DNA of 64,000 nt from Pachyseris speciosa (GCA_016490735.1 JAEMWC010000367.1:299501-363500), one strand, 5' to 3'. Shown: positions 10,882-23,480, counted from the first letter of the stretch. The notes: generated by a model from the letters alone, not told the origin. Numbers and translations are program-made.

Positions 10882-11534
10882 CAGGGCTTGCACGCACCTT
10901 GAAATTCCTTGAAAGTGCTTGAATTTGAAAATCAAAATTCAAGGCCTTGAAAGTAAGTGAAAAGTACATTGGGTCCTTGAAAAACCTTGAAATTTGCTGT
11001 TTTACTGCTTCCACTTAGTGGAAGAACTAGAAAGACTTATGCACTTGTCATCGGCTTCCCCGTGGGGTCGAGCCCCGGGCTATCCAGAGGGATTGTAAAA
11101 TCAGTCAAGCAAACTTGAGGAATTTCCCGGGGTGTCGGGGAATCTCTCAAGACAAAGCCCCCTGGGTGAGGTGTCTCTCAACTGAAAATCCCTGTGACAT
11201 CCTTTTCAAACTTGTGAATTCCCCCACCCCTAATCTTTGATTGTAAAACAGTATGAAAATTTTCCCCTACCCTCGAGCAAAGAATCCCATCCATCTCCTA
11301 ATATTCCCCCACATATCTCCCTGGTAGGCCCGGGGATCGACCCCACGGGGAAGCCGATGACATGTGCATTAGACTTGAACAAATCTGGCAGTTATCCCTT
11401 CAACCCGATCGTCTAGTATTACATTCTAAAGGCATTTTTCTTACTACATGGAGTGCTTGAAAAATTTGTATTGTGCCCTGGAATGTCCTTCAAAAGTCCT
11501 TGAATTTTTAGTCCAACAAAGAGTACAAACCCTG
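10882..11534. mobile_element. hAT-like MITE (CAGGG ends) carrying a nested MITE
   Basis: Starts CAGGGCTTGCAC and ends GTACAAACCCTG. AGGTTC flanks both sides (10876-10881, 11535-11540). The subterminal parts contain repeated CCTTGAAA/CTTGAA words on both arms. A separate palindromic MITE (11048-11360) sits in its middle. Confidence 0.7.
11048..11360. mobile_element. Nested MITE, TCATCGGCTTCCCC ends
   Basis: TCATCGGCTTCCCCGTGGGG at the left is matched by CCCCACGGGGAAGCCGATGA at the right, with the inverted homology going on through CGAGCCCCGGGC. 313 bp, no coding content, target duplication not resolved. Confidence 0.85.
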
Positions 11535-11554
11535 AGGTTCAGTTTTCGACGGAA

Positions 11555-12065
11555 CCCCTCATTCGACGAAAGTTACATTTGCTTTATCGAACAAGATAAT
11601 TTTCGAAGGCAGAGCACTTATAAAAATAGCTTGCGAGCCTTGTTTCGTCGATTACCAATCGACCGCTTTTGGTATTCAGCGAAACAAGGCATCTAGCGAG
11701 GACGGTTTTTAGAAGAAAGGGCAAATTTCTCCAGTCATCTGTAGGCCAGTATTTGTTTTATCGAACAAGATAATTTTCGAAGGCAGGGGCGCTTTTGACA
11801 ATAGTTTGCGAGCCTTGTTTCATCGATTACCAATCGACCGCTATTGGTAATTAGCGAAACAAGGCATCTAGCGAGGACGGTTTTTAGAAGAAAGGCCAAC
11901 TTTCTCCAGTCATCTGTAGGCCAGTATTTGCTTTATCGAACAAGATAATTTTCGAAGGCAGGGCTCTTTTGAAAATAGTTTGCGAGGCTTGTTTCGTCTA
12001 TTACCAATGGACCGCTATTGGTATTTAGCGAAACAAGGCATCTAGCGAGGGCAGTTTTGGAAGGG
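11555..12065 (+). repeat. Right subterminal ~176 bp tandem repeats (three units)
   Basis: GAAACAAGGCATCTAGCGAG occurs at about 11684, 11860 and 12030, each unit also holding CGAACAAGATAATTTTCGAA. Units are in the opposite orientation to those at 7270-7519. The second unit contains GGTAATTAGCG, the empty counterpart of the Crypton insertion site. Confidence 0.88.
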
Positions 12066-12119
12066 AGGTCAAATTTCTCGTGTCATCTATTTGTTTTTGT
12101 TTTTTTCTTTTGTCGATTA

Positions 12120-12182
12120 CCAATTGTTTCGTTTCGTTTAGTTTCGTTTCGTTTCGTTTCGTTGCGCGGATTACCGTAAGCC
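12120..12182. repeat. TTTCG pentamer run at the right transposon end
   Basis: Run of GTTTC repeats followed by the terminal GGATTACCGTAAGCC. The left end at 7236-7260 has the complementary GAAAC run, so these belong to the terminal inverted repeats of the 4.96 kb element. Confidence 0.75.
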
Positions 12183-12191
12183 TAAGAAAGT

Positions 12192-13094
12192 TAACTTTAT
12201 ACAGATGTACATGTATGGCTATTTTTTGCATCTTTTCACTTCATTTTTAACTAAAACATAAACCAGCTCTGGTCTTCCTTAGGAAGACCCCTTTTTATAG
12301 GTTTAAGCAGCTGGTCAGCCACTGTTTGGTCATCCAAGAGCGGGAAAGGGGTAGCTGGCATGGGTGGTGGGTAATCACAATTGAACTAATGATCTAGTAC
12401 AGTGTACAGTAGTAGTTTTTGCAAAGAGGTCTGAAAGGATTTTCAGATGTCAACCATTTTGTACGATTTATTTATACTTTTAGTGAAATAAGTCTGGAAC
12501 CGGTTTATAAGAAACCACAAAGTCTAAGGGTTGACCATTGATTTCTGAATTTTTTCTCAGGACATCTGATCCCATACCAAGAGTGATCACATACAGTGTG
12601 TACCTTGCATTTTACAAGTGTTTTAATTGAAAGTTTCAGAGGGTTTCTCTTAATTCCAAGCATCCCATTCAAATGGACAGCAAATGTTTTGGAGCTCACA
12701 AGACTTTGATACAGAGGCAAAGTCAGAGAGCCTTAAAATGCAGTGAGAATTTTCTGCCAAACTAAACACTACAATCTTTTCATGCACATAATGGAATGTG
12801 ACAAGTATGTATACCATTTGATGAGTTCGCCCTTTTTTTCTGTGAGAGCATGGGGGTATTAAAAACTGTTTGTAGCAAAATATTTAAATAATAATGCCAT
12901 GAAGCAAGTGATACAGTGAAATTCCTATAATTCCACTAACAATGAGAAAATTATTAAGTTTAAATAGAGTACGTAACTCTAATGGTAATTGCTTTTGTCC
13001 AAAAACTTTCCAGAGGAAAGGTACTGTTCCTTTTGCATTTTCGGTCAAAAAATAACTGACAAATCATTATTTTAATTTCTTGTACATGTTAGTG
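12192..13094. other. Non-coding stretch, nothing recognised
   Basis: No supported gene, RNA or repeat. The open frames present are short and lack recognisable content. Confidence 0.5.
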
Positions 13095-13412
13095 CACCCT
13101 GCTAGCAGAACCTTTCTTAAACTCCGAAAGAAAGACTCTGTAGAAATTGAGTAAAGTCTTTATTGAGCAGGCACTTGTTGTTGCCTGGATACAATTTCGA
13201 GCCCAGGACGAATCGCATGGGTTCAGTGTTGTGGGCTCAGTTTTGACCTTTGGTTTATCAACAATTAATACATGTGGTAAAAAAAAAAACCAGTTTGACA
13301 ACAGAAAACTGGACTGATAGCCCAAAAATTGGGGCTGCGGCAACTTGAAAGACTTGACTCAATTTCTGCAGTCTTTCTTTCAGAGTATAAGAAAGGTTCT
13401 GCCAGCAGGGTG
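13095..13412. mobile_element. MITE with CACCCTGC ends and 9 bp flanking repeat
   Basis: CACCCTGCTAGCAGAACCTT at the left pairs with AAGGTTCTGCCAGCAGGGTG at the right; homology runs about 55 bp inward. Flanks are ATGTTAGTG and ATGTAAGTG, a 9 bp duplication with one change. Mutator-like by duplication length. Confidence 0.82.
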
Positions 13413-15326
13413 ATGTAAGTGTTGATTATTTGTCAATTTGAAAGGCAGGCCAAAACTCACAAGACCCTCTGAAAATGTATTACAGGGTAATACAATAACA
13501 CGATTATACTACAGTGTGATTATCAAATCCTTTCCAGTAACTTCACTGCCATTCCAATTCAGTCAGTAACAATAAATAGCTTACATGTATTACATGTACT
13601 TTAAGACAGAAGCTTTCTTTGTACAAAAAAAGTACACGGTGTACACTTAAGGATATGAGCGATAAGCTATCAACATAATTATCATAGTTACTTAGTATAA
13701 TCCAGTGATCCTATTTACAGTCCACTGTACTCCATCAGCATACAACATCTCCACCTTTGGAACAAAAGAATTTACATATAGGATTTAGTTACAAATTACA
13801 GTTATTTAGGGTAAGATGAATGAGAACACTAATTATGATATTTATTTCATTCTAATGAATAAAATAATACCAGTATTCGATGAAAACATCTTCTTATTGT
13901 TGAAACATCACTAAAAATAAAGAATAAAACCAAAACAGAAGATTTGTTGTGTGTTAAACTTCTTTATTAAGCGATTCACTTGACTTGAGTCACTTACAGC
14001 AAAGTGTTTTGATTATTTACTACTTGGCATAGAAACTTTACTTGATTTGCTTTTCAGTGACTCAGCGTCACTGATATCGCAGAAACACACCACAATAATG
14101 CTTTTGTTTACGTTTCTTTGGTGTAGACAACATGTTGTTATTCCCTTGAAGCCATCCGCTAAATCAAGAGTTGACAAAAAATAGGTCACCAGCAATCAAT
14201 CGATTTTCCAAGGATATTGCACATGCAGTCATGCACGTAAAAAGATGGCTGCATGGTGTACAGTATGTATGCACACTAATAATAGAAGGCACCATTATAT
14301 CCTTCTCATGGAAAATGAAAATTCCACTACAGCTTCATAATTCCCATAAAAGCTTGCAAATACAATGACCTTAAATGAGTATCAGGTGTGAATATTCTGG
14401 AACTACACAATCCTCCCTCACCCTCCTTTATACATAAAAAACTTGACTTTCCCAGAATCCCTCTCTTGCTATTGTTTAAAATGGTAATGACCACTCATTT
14501 GCTTTCACAAGCTAAGGTTTCCATGAATGCACTTTTTATAGTCTCTTTGCTGTCTCTTCGGAGAAAAATAGGTGTCCACTTGAGATAGTAACTGGGCCTG
14601 GGACAAAGAGGCAATATTCTCACATATCACTTGAAATTTTGTTGCCACCCTTTGGAACTGACCGATGTCATTACCTTGAACCTTAATTAACTGTGGGCAC
14701 CCTTAAGGTTTTTCTGTTTCTCATATGACTGAAATTTCTTGGGGCGATCAAAGATGATTCAACGGGACCTACCCGCCCTTCGTGAAAGAGTGCCAGAAAA
14801 GAGTGAAGTCTAAGGAAATAAGCTTAATTTGCTGACTGTGATTTAGCATGCCACATGTCACGTGATTTAACATCATGGAGCTCGAGCTGGGGAGTAACCC
14901 GTGGGAAAATAACGTAGTTTTCCATACCTTGTCTCTGCTCTCCTCCTTTTCAAAATCCACACAAGAAAACGAAATTTTCATTCACGTTTTTCACCCGCTA
15001 AAACTAAGAGCTCCACAAAGTGCCGTCTTGTAGCAGAAGTCAGATTGAGGATCACAGTCTGGATTCGTGCATGACAGCTGAAGCAACACCAGCAACAGTA
15101 GCGAGCGCGAGCTGTGCCTTGGCCAGTTTTGCATAAACAGTACGAAAACAGTCCTCCTTTTGAGCTGAGTCACTTATTTCCTTCCTTGCCATTACCCATT
15201 TCCTAAAACAGCAGCAGACATCGCTGAAAATTACCGACGATCTACAACACAACAGTGCTGTCTCCGGATTTTAAATTATCACGTGACACGATTAATAAAG
15301 ACAGACTTGTTGTACAGCGGTTTCTT
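13413..15326. other. Mostly non-coding stretch before the giant element
   Basis: No gene can be supported. One 46-codon frame on the minus strand (15192-15052) starts MARKEISDSAQKED and has an alanine/valine-rich second half. It has neither a matching family that I know nor splice context, so I leave it as a possibility only. CACGTG boxes occur at about 14869 and 15283. Confidence 0.45.
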
Positions 15327-15401
15327 CGCGGCCATGGGTAAGTACGTAGTGTAACTATCATATAGTGGTTTACCGTGGTGACATATGGTGTGGCAAGTAT
15401 T

Positions 15402-18400
15402 AGTGGCATACATGGACATACATGGGTATCCATTACCATACACGGTCATACACGGACATACATGGCCATACATGAGCGTACACGGGAATACACAGGTATA
15501 CATGGACATACATGGGTATACATGGCCATACACGGGCGTACACGGCTATACACGGGCATACATGGCCATACACAAGTATACATCGCCATACACGCACATA
15601 CATGGCTATACACGGGCATACATGGGGATACACTAGTATACATGGCCATACAGAGACATACCTGGCCATACACGGGCATACATGGCCATACCCGGGCGTA
15701 CACGGCTATACACGGGCATACATGGCCATACATGGGCCTACACGGCTATACACGGGCATATATGGCCATAAACAAGTATACATGGCCATACACAGACATA
15801 CATGGCTATACACGGGCATACATGGGGATACACAAGTATACATGGCCATACACAGACATACATGGCCATACACGGGCGTACACGGCTATACACGGGCATA
15901 CATGGCCATACACAGATATACATGGCCATACACGGACATACATGGCTATACATGGGCGTACACGGCTATACACGGGCATATATGGCCATACACAAGTATA
16001 CATGGCCATACACGGACATACATGGCTATACACGGGCATATATGGCCATACACAAGTATACATGGCCATACACGGACATACATGGCTATACACGGGCATA
16101 CACGGCCATACACTGGCGCACATGGGCATACACAGGTATGCACGGCATACACGACTATACATGGACATACATGGGTATACATGGCCATACACGGGCGTAC
16201 ACAGGTATAAACGGGCATACACGACCATACACAGGTATACATGAACATACACGGGTATACACGGGCGTACACAGGTATACACGGACATACACGGCTATAC
16301 ACGGGCATACATGGCCATACACAAGTATACATGGACGTACACGGGCGTACATGGGTATACACGAGCATACACGGCTGTACACGGGCATACATGGGCATAC
16401 ATGGCCATACACGGACATATATGGCTATACACGGGTATACATGGCCATACACTGGCGTACATGGGCATACACAGGTATACACGGGCATACACAAGTATAC
16501 ATGGACATACATGGGTATACATGGCCATACACGGGCGTACACAGGTATAAACGGGCATACATGGCCATACACAAGTATACATTAACATACACGGGTATAC
16601 ATGGGCGTACACAGGTATACACGGACATACACGGCTATACACGAGCATACATGGCCATACACATGTATACATGGACGTACACGGGCGTACATGGGTATAC
16701 ACGAGCATACATGGATGTACACGGGCATACATGGGCATACATGGCCATACACGGACATATATGGCTATACACGGGCATCCATGGCCATACACTGGCGTAC
16801 ATGGGCATACACAGGTATACACAGGCATACACAAGTATACATGGACATACAGGGGTATACATGGCCATAAACGGGCGTACACAGGTATAAACGGGCATAC
16901 ATGGCCATACACAAGTATACATGAACATACACGGGTATACACGGGCGTACACAGGTATACACGGACATACACGGCTATACACGGATATACATGGCCATAC
17001 ACAAGTATACATGGACGTACACGGACATACATGGCTATACACGGGCATACATGGGGATACAAAAGTATACATGGCCATACAGAGACATACATAGCCATAC
17101 ACGGGCATACATGGCCATACACGGGCGTACACGGCTATACACGGGCATATATGGCCATACAAAAGTATACATGGCCATACACAGTTATACATGGCCATAC
17201 ACGGACATACATGGCCATACATGGGCGTACACGGTTATACAGGGGCATATATGGCCATACACAAGTATACATGGCCATACACGGACATACATGGCTATAC
17301 ACGGGCATATATGGCCATACACAAGTATACATGACCATACACGGACATACATGGCTATAAACGGGCCTACATGGCCATACACTGGCGTACATGGGCATAC
17401 ACAGGTATACACGGGCATACACGAGTATACATGGACATACATGGGTATACATGGCCATACACGGGCGTACACAGGTATAAACGGGCATACATGGCCATAC
17501 ACGGATATACATGGCCATACACGGGCGTACACAGCTATACACGGGCATACATGGCCAAACACAAGTATACACGGACATACACGGGTATACATGGCCATAC
17601 ACGGACATACATGGCTATACACGGGCATATATGGCCATACACAAGTATACATGGACGTACAAGGGCGTACATGGGTATACACGAGCATACACGGCTGTAC
17701 ACAGGCATACATGGGCATACATGGCCATACACGGACATACATGGCTATACACGGGCATACATGGCCATACTTTGGCGTACATGGGCATACACAGGTGTAC
17801 ACGGGCATACACAATTATACATGGACATACATGGGTATACATGGCCATACACGGGCATACATGGCCATACACAAGTATACATGGACGTACACGGGCGTGC
17901 ATGGGTATACACGAGCATACACGGCTCTACACTGGCATACACGGGCATACATGGCCATACACGGACATACATGGCTATACACGGGCATACATGGCCATAC
18001 ACTGGCGTACATGGGCATACACAGGTATACACGGGCATACACAAGTATGCATGGGCATACATGGGTATACATGGCCATACACGGGCGTACACGGCTATAC
18101 ACGGTCATACATGGCCATACACAGGTATACATGGCCATACACGGACATACATGGCTATACACGGGCATACATGGCCATACACAAGTATACATGGCCATAC
18201 ACAGACATACATGGCTATACACGGGCATACATGGCCATACACTGGCGTACCTGGGCATACACAGGTATACACGGGGATACACGAGTATATATGGACATAC
18301 ATGGGTATACATGGCCATACACGGGCGTACACAGGTATAAACAGGCATACATGGCCGTACACAAGTATACATGAACATACACGGGTATAGACGGGCGTAC

Positions 18401-18964
18401 ACAGGTGTACACGGACATACACGGCTATACACGGGCATACATGACCATACACAAGTATACATGGACGTACACGGGCGTACATGGGTATACACGAGCATAT
18501 ACGGCTGTACACGGGCATACATGGCGATACACGGGCATACTTAAGTATACATGGACATACACGGGTATACATGGGCAAGCAAGGGCATACATGGGCATAC
18601 ATGGCCATACACGGGCATACGCAAGTATACATGGACATACATGGGTATACATGGCCATACACGGGCGTACACGGGTATAAACGGCCATACATGGCCATAC
18701 ACAAGTATACATGAACATACACGGGTATACACGGGCGTACACAGGCATACACGGACATACACGGCTATACACGGGCATGCATGGCCATACACAAGTATAC
18801 ATGGCCATACACGGGCGTACATGGTTGTACACGGACATACATGGCTATACATAGGCATACATGGCCATACACGGGTATACATTGGGATACACTGTTGTAC
18901 ATGGCTATCCACGGGCATACTTGGCCAAACACCCGCAAATATGTCCATACACTGGCGTTCATGG
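15402..18964 (+). repeat. Decamer array, left arm (~356 units)
   Basis: Tandem 10 bp unit with consensus RTACAYGGNY; common variants are ATACACGGGC, ATACATGGCC, ATACACAAGT, GTACACGGCT. One 9 bp unit near 16146 is the only shift in register I found. Longer blocks recur, for example the block starting ACTGGCGTACATGGGC and containing GGTATAAACGGG at about 16450, 16790, 17385 and 18240. Because 10 is not a multiple of 3 and the unit has few stops, long frames (up to 449 codons, rich in IHGHTRAY) appear in every reading frame. I do not call these genes. Confidence 0.95.
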
Positions 18965-18972
18965 TTCATTTC

Positions 18973-20371
18973 GTGGGAACGTTCGCGCTGAAATAAAATT
19001 TGGTCCCTGCGAATAGATTTTTGTTAGATCACACGATTTGAACGGGTTCCCGGGACATTTGCCCTTTGTTTAAATCTGCCTGCCCCACCAAAGCACTGCG
19101 GTTTCTTTGATGTTTTTGCCTATTTTCAAAGATTTTTTCCATCGGAAAACTTGGGGTGGCACTTGGCAATATTCTCTGATGACAGATTTCTACCCCTTGC
19201 ATGGTAAACAACCCTAGGAAGAACGTAGCGATTGAACCCCCCCCCCCCCCCCTTTTTAGGGAGAACCAACCAGTACTTGTCCCAACAATCGTGTAAAATG
19301 GGGGTGGAAGGCCTACACGTCTCCTACTCACATGTTTGTCGCTTCTATTTCGGTCTTTTGACCCATTAAGCTTCTTGTATGTTTTCAGCGGGTTAACATG
19401 ATGATTTAGAGGATTTTCATGTTTGTGACTAAATGGAGCCATGTGCTTAAAGGTCGCATACTTGATCTCAAAGGTCATTTCTGGGTGACAAGTTTCAACG
19501 CCTATTGGTTTGAACCCTTGTTGTTTCTGTTTAGCGACTGTGATTTTTACGCCCTTTGAGGCATTTTATCTAACTTTGGTTTGGCTCATTTAAGTGCTTC
19601 CAGAGACAATACAGCCAGTTATCTTTGTAAGAATAGGATTTTGAGCGGTGTAATAATCTGTCTTGCAATTTTTTTTTTGCCGGGCCCGGCCATTTGTATT
19701 TGCAGCAAGATGGTGTGCTTCTATCACGGCTTTTTGTCTTTCGATCCTTTCTTTAGTACTGTAGCTTCTTAGAGAGCTATGCAGCACCTGGAATTGATCG
19801 TATAGCTTTAGTCACGGCTGTGTTTTTGTCATCGATTCCGCTCTCAGCTCTGTGACTGAAGTTTCTGTTGCGAGAGCTTAGTTTTTTCCTGCTTTTGTTA
19901 ATGCCAGTTTATGATAGGCAAGACCATGGTTTCGATCCTCCCTTGTGGATCTCATCAGTTGCCGGGAATGGCTTGATTCGAGTTGCTCTTAAGGCAACGC
20001 CGTTCTTTTTTGTGAGAATGACAAAGCATTCTGTTTGGCATAAGTTTTCGCTTGTGCTTTTATACCCACTAGGCGGATCGAAAATACTGGATTTTTATTG
20101 GCTTTCCAGGTTGCCAACTGTGAACTGCGGTTTTCGATCCTTTCATGTTTAAAGCTAGTACATCTTTCCGCTTGTGCGACAATGTATGAAATTTCTAGCA
20201 CTTCGTTGGTTTCGTAGAGTTGTGGAGATGTCTAATTTAGCGCACATAATTTCCTCGTAGTGTAAGTGCTTTCAATGTGGTGCGCGCTGTCTAGTTTACT
20301 CCTTATTTATTGTGGTACATCATAAAGATATATTAATTTTACACATTGCCAATGGTTCTAGGGTTAATTTA
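18973..20371. other. Interior of the giant element, no gene recognised
   Basis: Unique-looking sequence between the left decamer array and the transposase-OTU gene. It contains a C16 run at 19237-19252. A further 3' exon of the gene at 20372-22816 could lie here, since that gene seems to be cut by a splice donor near 20465. Confidence 0.45.
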
Positions 20372-22816
20372 TTACACTAATGACAATAGTGTGATACTAT
20401 GGGTTAACAAATTGCATAGCCCCTCAAAAAAAAAACAAACAAACAAACAAACTGATCTTACTGTACCTGTTGTGGCATCATAGTGCCCAGGTGGTGAATG
20501 ATTGAACGCCACATAAAGCGGATGAATCCAAGATATCTTAGCTGGAAAAAAGGACTGATACGGGGCTTGGGGAAATGACGTAATGACAATGATAGGGATT
20601 TCCAGAATGTTGCTGCATACTTTGACTGCAATATCACCAGCATCACTGTTCAACCATCCTTGTGCCTTAAATGCCTTTACATCACTTGAAAGCTGTTCTG
20701 CGGTTAAACCAAGCCATTGCTTATACTCGTCTAGTTTAGTCAATATCTCTTGACACATGAGATTCCTCAAACACCGAGTGTCTTCATCCTCAGTTTTACC
20801 AAGACCAAGACTTTTCAATAACAATCGGTAGTTTGATATGCTGTCATCTGATTTTGCCAGAAAATTTTGATGAAGACCTTTAATGATGCTTCTAAAACAA
20901 CAGTTTCCATCTCCTACAACAGACACCTTGGAAAGCCCAAATGAGGCCAAATTCCTCTCAAGTGTTTCAAGGTTGCAGGCAGCAACAGTTTCCTCTTCTC
21001 CGCTAGGTTGGTGAGAAAACTTCATGAAAGTTCTCTCAAGTCCAAATAAGTCCAATATTGACAGAACAGTTAAGGGTGTTTGAAGCTTGAGTGAGTTCCA
21101 AGTCTCTTTCATTTGAAGTACACGAGTTAAAACATAACTAACTACACCAACATTTAATAATTCTTTGACTTGTGCAACTTGATGGTGTAAATGCCATGTT
21201 GAAAAATTGCTGGGGTTTTCTTCATCCTCAGTAACATTTTCTCTACCTTGCTCTTTCTCGGAGCATTTAAATGGCAAGGGGAATCCCTTACCACTGTTGT
21301 TTACATCCCTTAAATCTTCAAATTCAAATGGGATTATTGGGGTTACTCGCTTATTGCTAATATGTTTCTGCAGTCCTCTGCGTCTGCAAGTCCACACATA
21401 AAGCACTAGAGCTAGGATTGGAATAGCCAGCTCAGGGGAAATGGAGGATGCACCACACAACATAGACCGTTTAAGATGTCTATGTAGACGTTCATTTAGA
21501 GTTGTTCCTGCAGAGGGTGGTATTCCTGAAAGGCAACCCTTACGCACATGAACTCTCAAATTTTCAATTGCAGTGAGAGTAGCTCCCGGAAGATTTCCTT
21601 TCCATTTGAAAAGTAGCTGTTCAAGGTTACTGTCAATGCATTCAGGATCAGGGGTGAGAAACATTCTCTCATCCCCAACGTCACCATCCTTTCGGAATAC
21701 AAGTCCCACTTCTTTAGCAAATTTATGGCTTTCAACATGCCCTTTGGGGAGAGTCTTAACGATTCTCTGAACTGCATGAAAGATATCCAACTTGACTGGT
21801 ACATGTGGGAAATAACGGTGATAGAAGTTCTTTACATGACAGCAGTCATCCACAAGAATCATATCTAACGCATCTCCTGAAATATCTATCCTTTCCTTTA
21901 AATCAAGAACTAAGTCATCGATTTCTTTACAATCTGTTGACCTTGTTAGACGCCACACCAAAACTTCCCCATTTTCATTTAGTCCGACGTATAGATTCTG
22001 AAACTGGTTAATAAACGCAGAATCTGAACCTCGAATAATCCCAATGTGCTTGCTTGCTTTAAAGGTGTGGTCGCAAGATAAAATGCGACAGCGGGTAGCC
22101 AAAAAGAAATTGTCAATCGATGGTTTAATCTGTTCATAATAGGACAGAAATACCTGCATCAGTTTGTCGTTTCCTGGGCTTGAATACAAAGAGTTGTCAT
22201 GAAACGAGGCCGCAGGGTCAGTTCCATGTATGCGCTAAAAGGCGCGATAGTTCATAGCGAGGATCGATTCTGTAATATCGAGGAAACTGTGCCCCATGGT
22301 CAAGGACGTTATCAGGTAATCAAGCAGGCGGTTAGAGCAAGCAGATCTGTGTGACATCCTAAACGGAAAACAATCCTTTATTCGACCTGGTAATACGTCC
22401 ATAATTTCCTTGGAGGCAGACAGGAATCGATCGCCATGACGGCAAACATACCAAGCTTGGATTAAGACGACGTTCCCTTCCAAATCATACACAAGACGTG
22501 GGTTGTATGAATTACTACCATTGACACATGATGTCCATCGGTCGAATGTTAATTGACAACTATGAACTGGACAGGGTACCTTAACACGGCTATGTTGTAA
22601 AGGGCACCAAATGAAGATTTTTGGCAGGCGTCGTGAATTCTCTAAGCCCGTGTTTATCACAGAATCATAACGATAATGATCCGCATGGGACGTATACTCT
22701 GCTAGTAGCCTGTCCAGTAGCTTTTGCTCTTCTTCAGATAACCAAATTCCAAGGCCAGATGAAAACAAGTGACAGAAAACTAAAAGAAGCAGACATAACT
22801 GGGCAGAGAAACACAT
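20372..22816 (-). pseudogene. DDE transposase fused to an OTU-type protease domain (in-frame TAG)
   Basis: Two collinear open segments in one frame (22816-22235 and 22234-20372) are separated by a single TAG at 22237-22235. The first holds a zinc-ribbon-like part (IWCPLQHSRVKVPCPVHSC) followed by PRLVYDLEGNV. The second, counted from its TTG codon at 22189, has the transposase core: D40 (CDHTFK), D114/D115 (LVDDCCH), D135 (KLDIFHAVQR) and E233 (TLNERLHRHLKR). The C-terminal third is an OTU cysteine protease domain with VVGDGNCCFRSI (D427, C430) and PGHYD (H569). After CCACAACAG comes GTACAGTAAG, a donor-like site; the residues encoded past it are low-complexity, so the exon probably ends there. 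The bases before TAG read CGCCTTTT, so it could be a splice acceptor rather than a nonsense mutation. Likely role: mobilising the surrounding giant element. The 5' end is not resolved. Confidence 0.72.
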
Positions 22817-22936
22817 CTCTACAATTTTGGCTAGTTGCGCGCGCGCGAGTGAAATGTGGTTATGATATCGGTGCGGTATCCAGACGGAGCCCTACCGATA
22901 ATTCTGGCAATGTCCAAATATGGTCACAGCGCGTTT

Positions 22937-23195
22937 AAGCCGCGGCTACACGAGCGATTTTTCGCTCGCGCCGATGATGCTTTTTTGAATTTTGTCACGT
23001 CGCCAGCGCGCGATGAAAATTGCAAGTGTAGCCACCCCTGAACTGGCAACGCAACAGGTAAAAAATCGCAAGAAAAAAATCGCGAGAAATTGAATGAGTT
23101 TTAACTTTTCGCGATTCTTTTTCTGCGATTTTTTGAGCTGTCGCATCACCTGTGCACGGGTGATTTTTATCTCCGCTGTTTGTGTTTTGTTTTTA
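22937..23195. mobile_element. Palindromic MITE (AGCCGCGGCTACACGAGC family), right end degraded
   Basis: Begins AAGCCGCGGCTACACGAGCG and matches the inverse-orientation element at 31826-32150 over most of its length, with repeated TCGCGA/TTTTTTCGC words. The right terminus lacks the CCGCGGCTT end, so this copy is truncated or diverged. Confidence 0.82.
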
Positions 23196-23278
23196 ATCAA
23201 AGTAAAAGACATATATAAAAAAGTACTTTCAATTCACGGGATAACAGTGCTTGGCTAAAGGTGGTGGACACTGTCGCA

Positions 23279-23480
23279 CAATTCATACACTTAGTTGAAG
23301 TCTTCTGTTTGTGAAGTAAAATGGGGTTGACAGACCAACGCGACTCCTGGTGTGTGCCCATTGTGTAAAGCAAGCATATCTTTAAGCGATTTTCCTTTTT
23401 TATAAGAAATCAAGGGAGGTTCCTTGAATATCTCTTTGAGTAATGCTTGCTCTTGTATTAGATGCCATTTGTCCATTAGT
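23279..23480 (-). pseudogene. Penelope-like element fragment (C-terminal reverse transcriptase/linker)
   Basis: The minus strand reads KWHLIQEQALLKEIFKEPPL followed by ISYKKGKSLKDML. This is the conserved stretch after the reverse transcriptase in Penelope-like elements, before the GIY-YIG nuclease. No nuclease domain follows. The same coding block, read on the plus strand, lies at 23940-24345, so the two fragments form an inverted pair. Confidence 0.65.

Larger units (their letters stand above)
7222..12182. mobile_element. 4.96 kb transposon with inverted subterminal tandem repeats
   Basis: Ends are GGCTTACGGTAATCC (7222-7236) and GGATTACCGTAAGCC (12168-12182), flanked by the 9 bp direct repeat TAAGAAAGT (7213-7221 and 12183-12191). 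Next inward come CGAAA/GTTTC pentamer runs, then tandem ~176 bp units in opposite orientation at the two ends. A 9 bp duplication is typical of Mutator-like elements. No transposase of its own remains. The body has been filled by at least four later insertions, listed separately. Confidence 0.87.

Noticed and set aside
15375..18991. Many long overlapping frames in both directions in the left decamer array
   Set aside because: They arise because a 10 bp unit without stops opens every frame; there is no start context, intron or single favoured frame.
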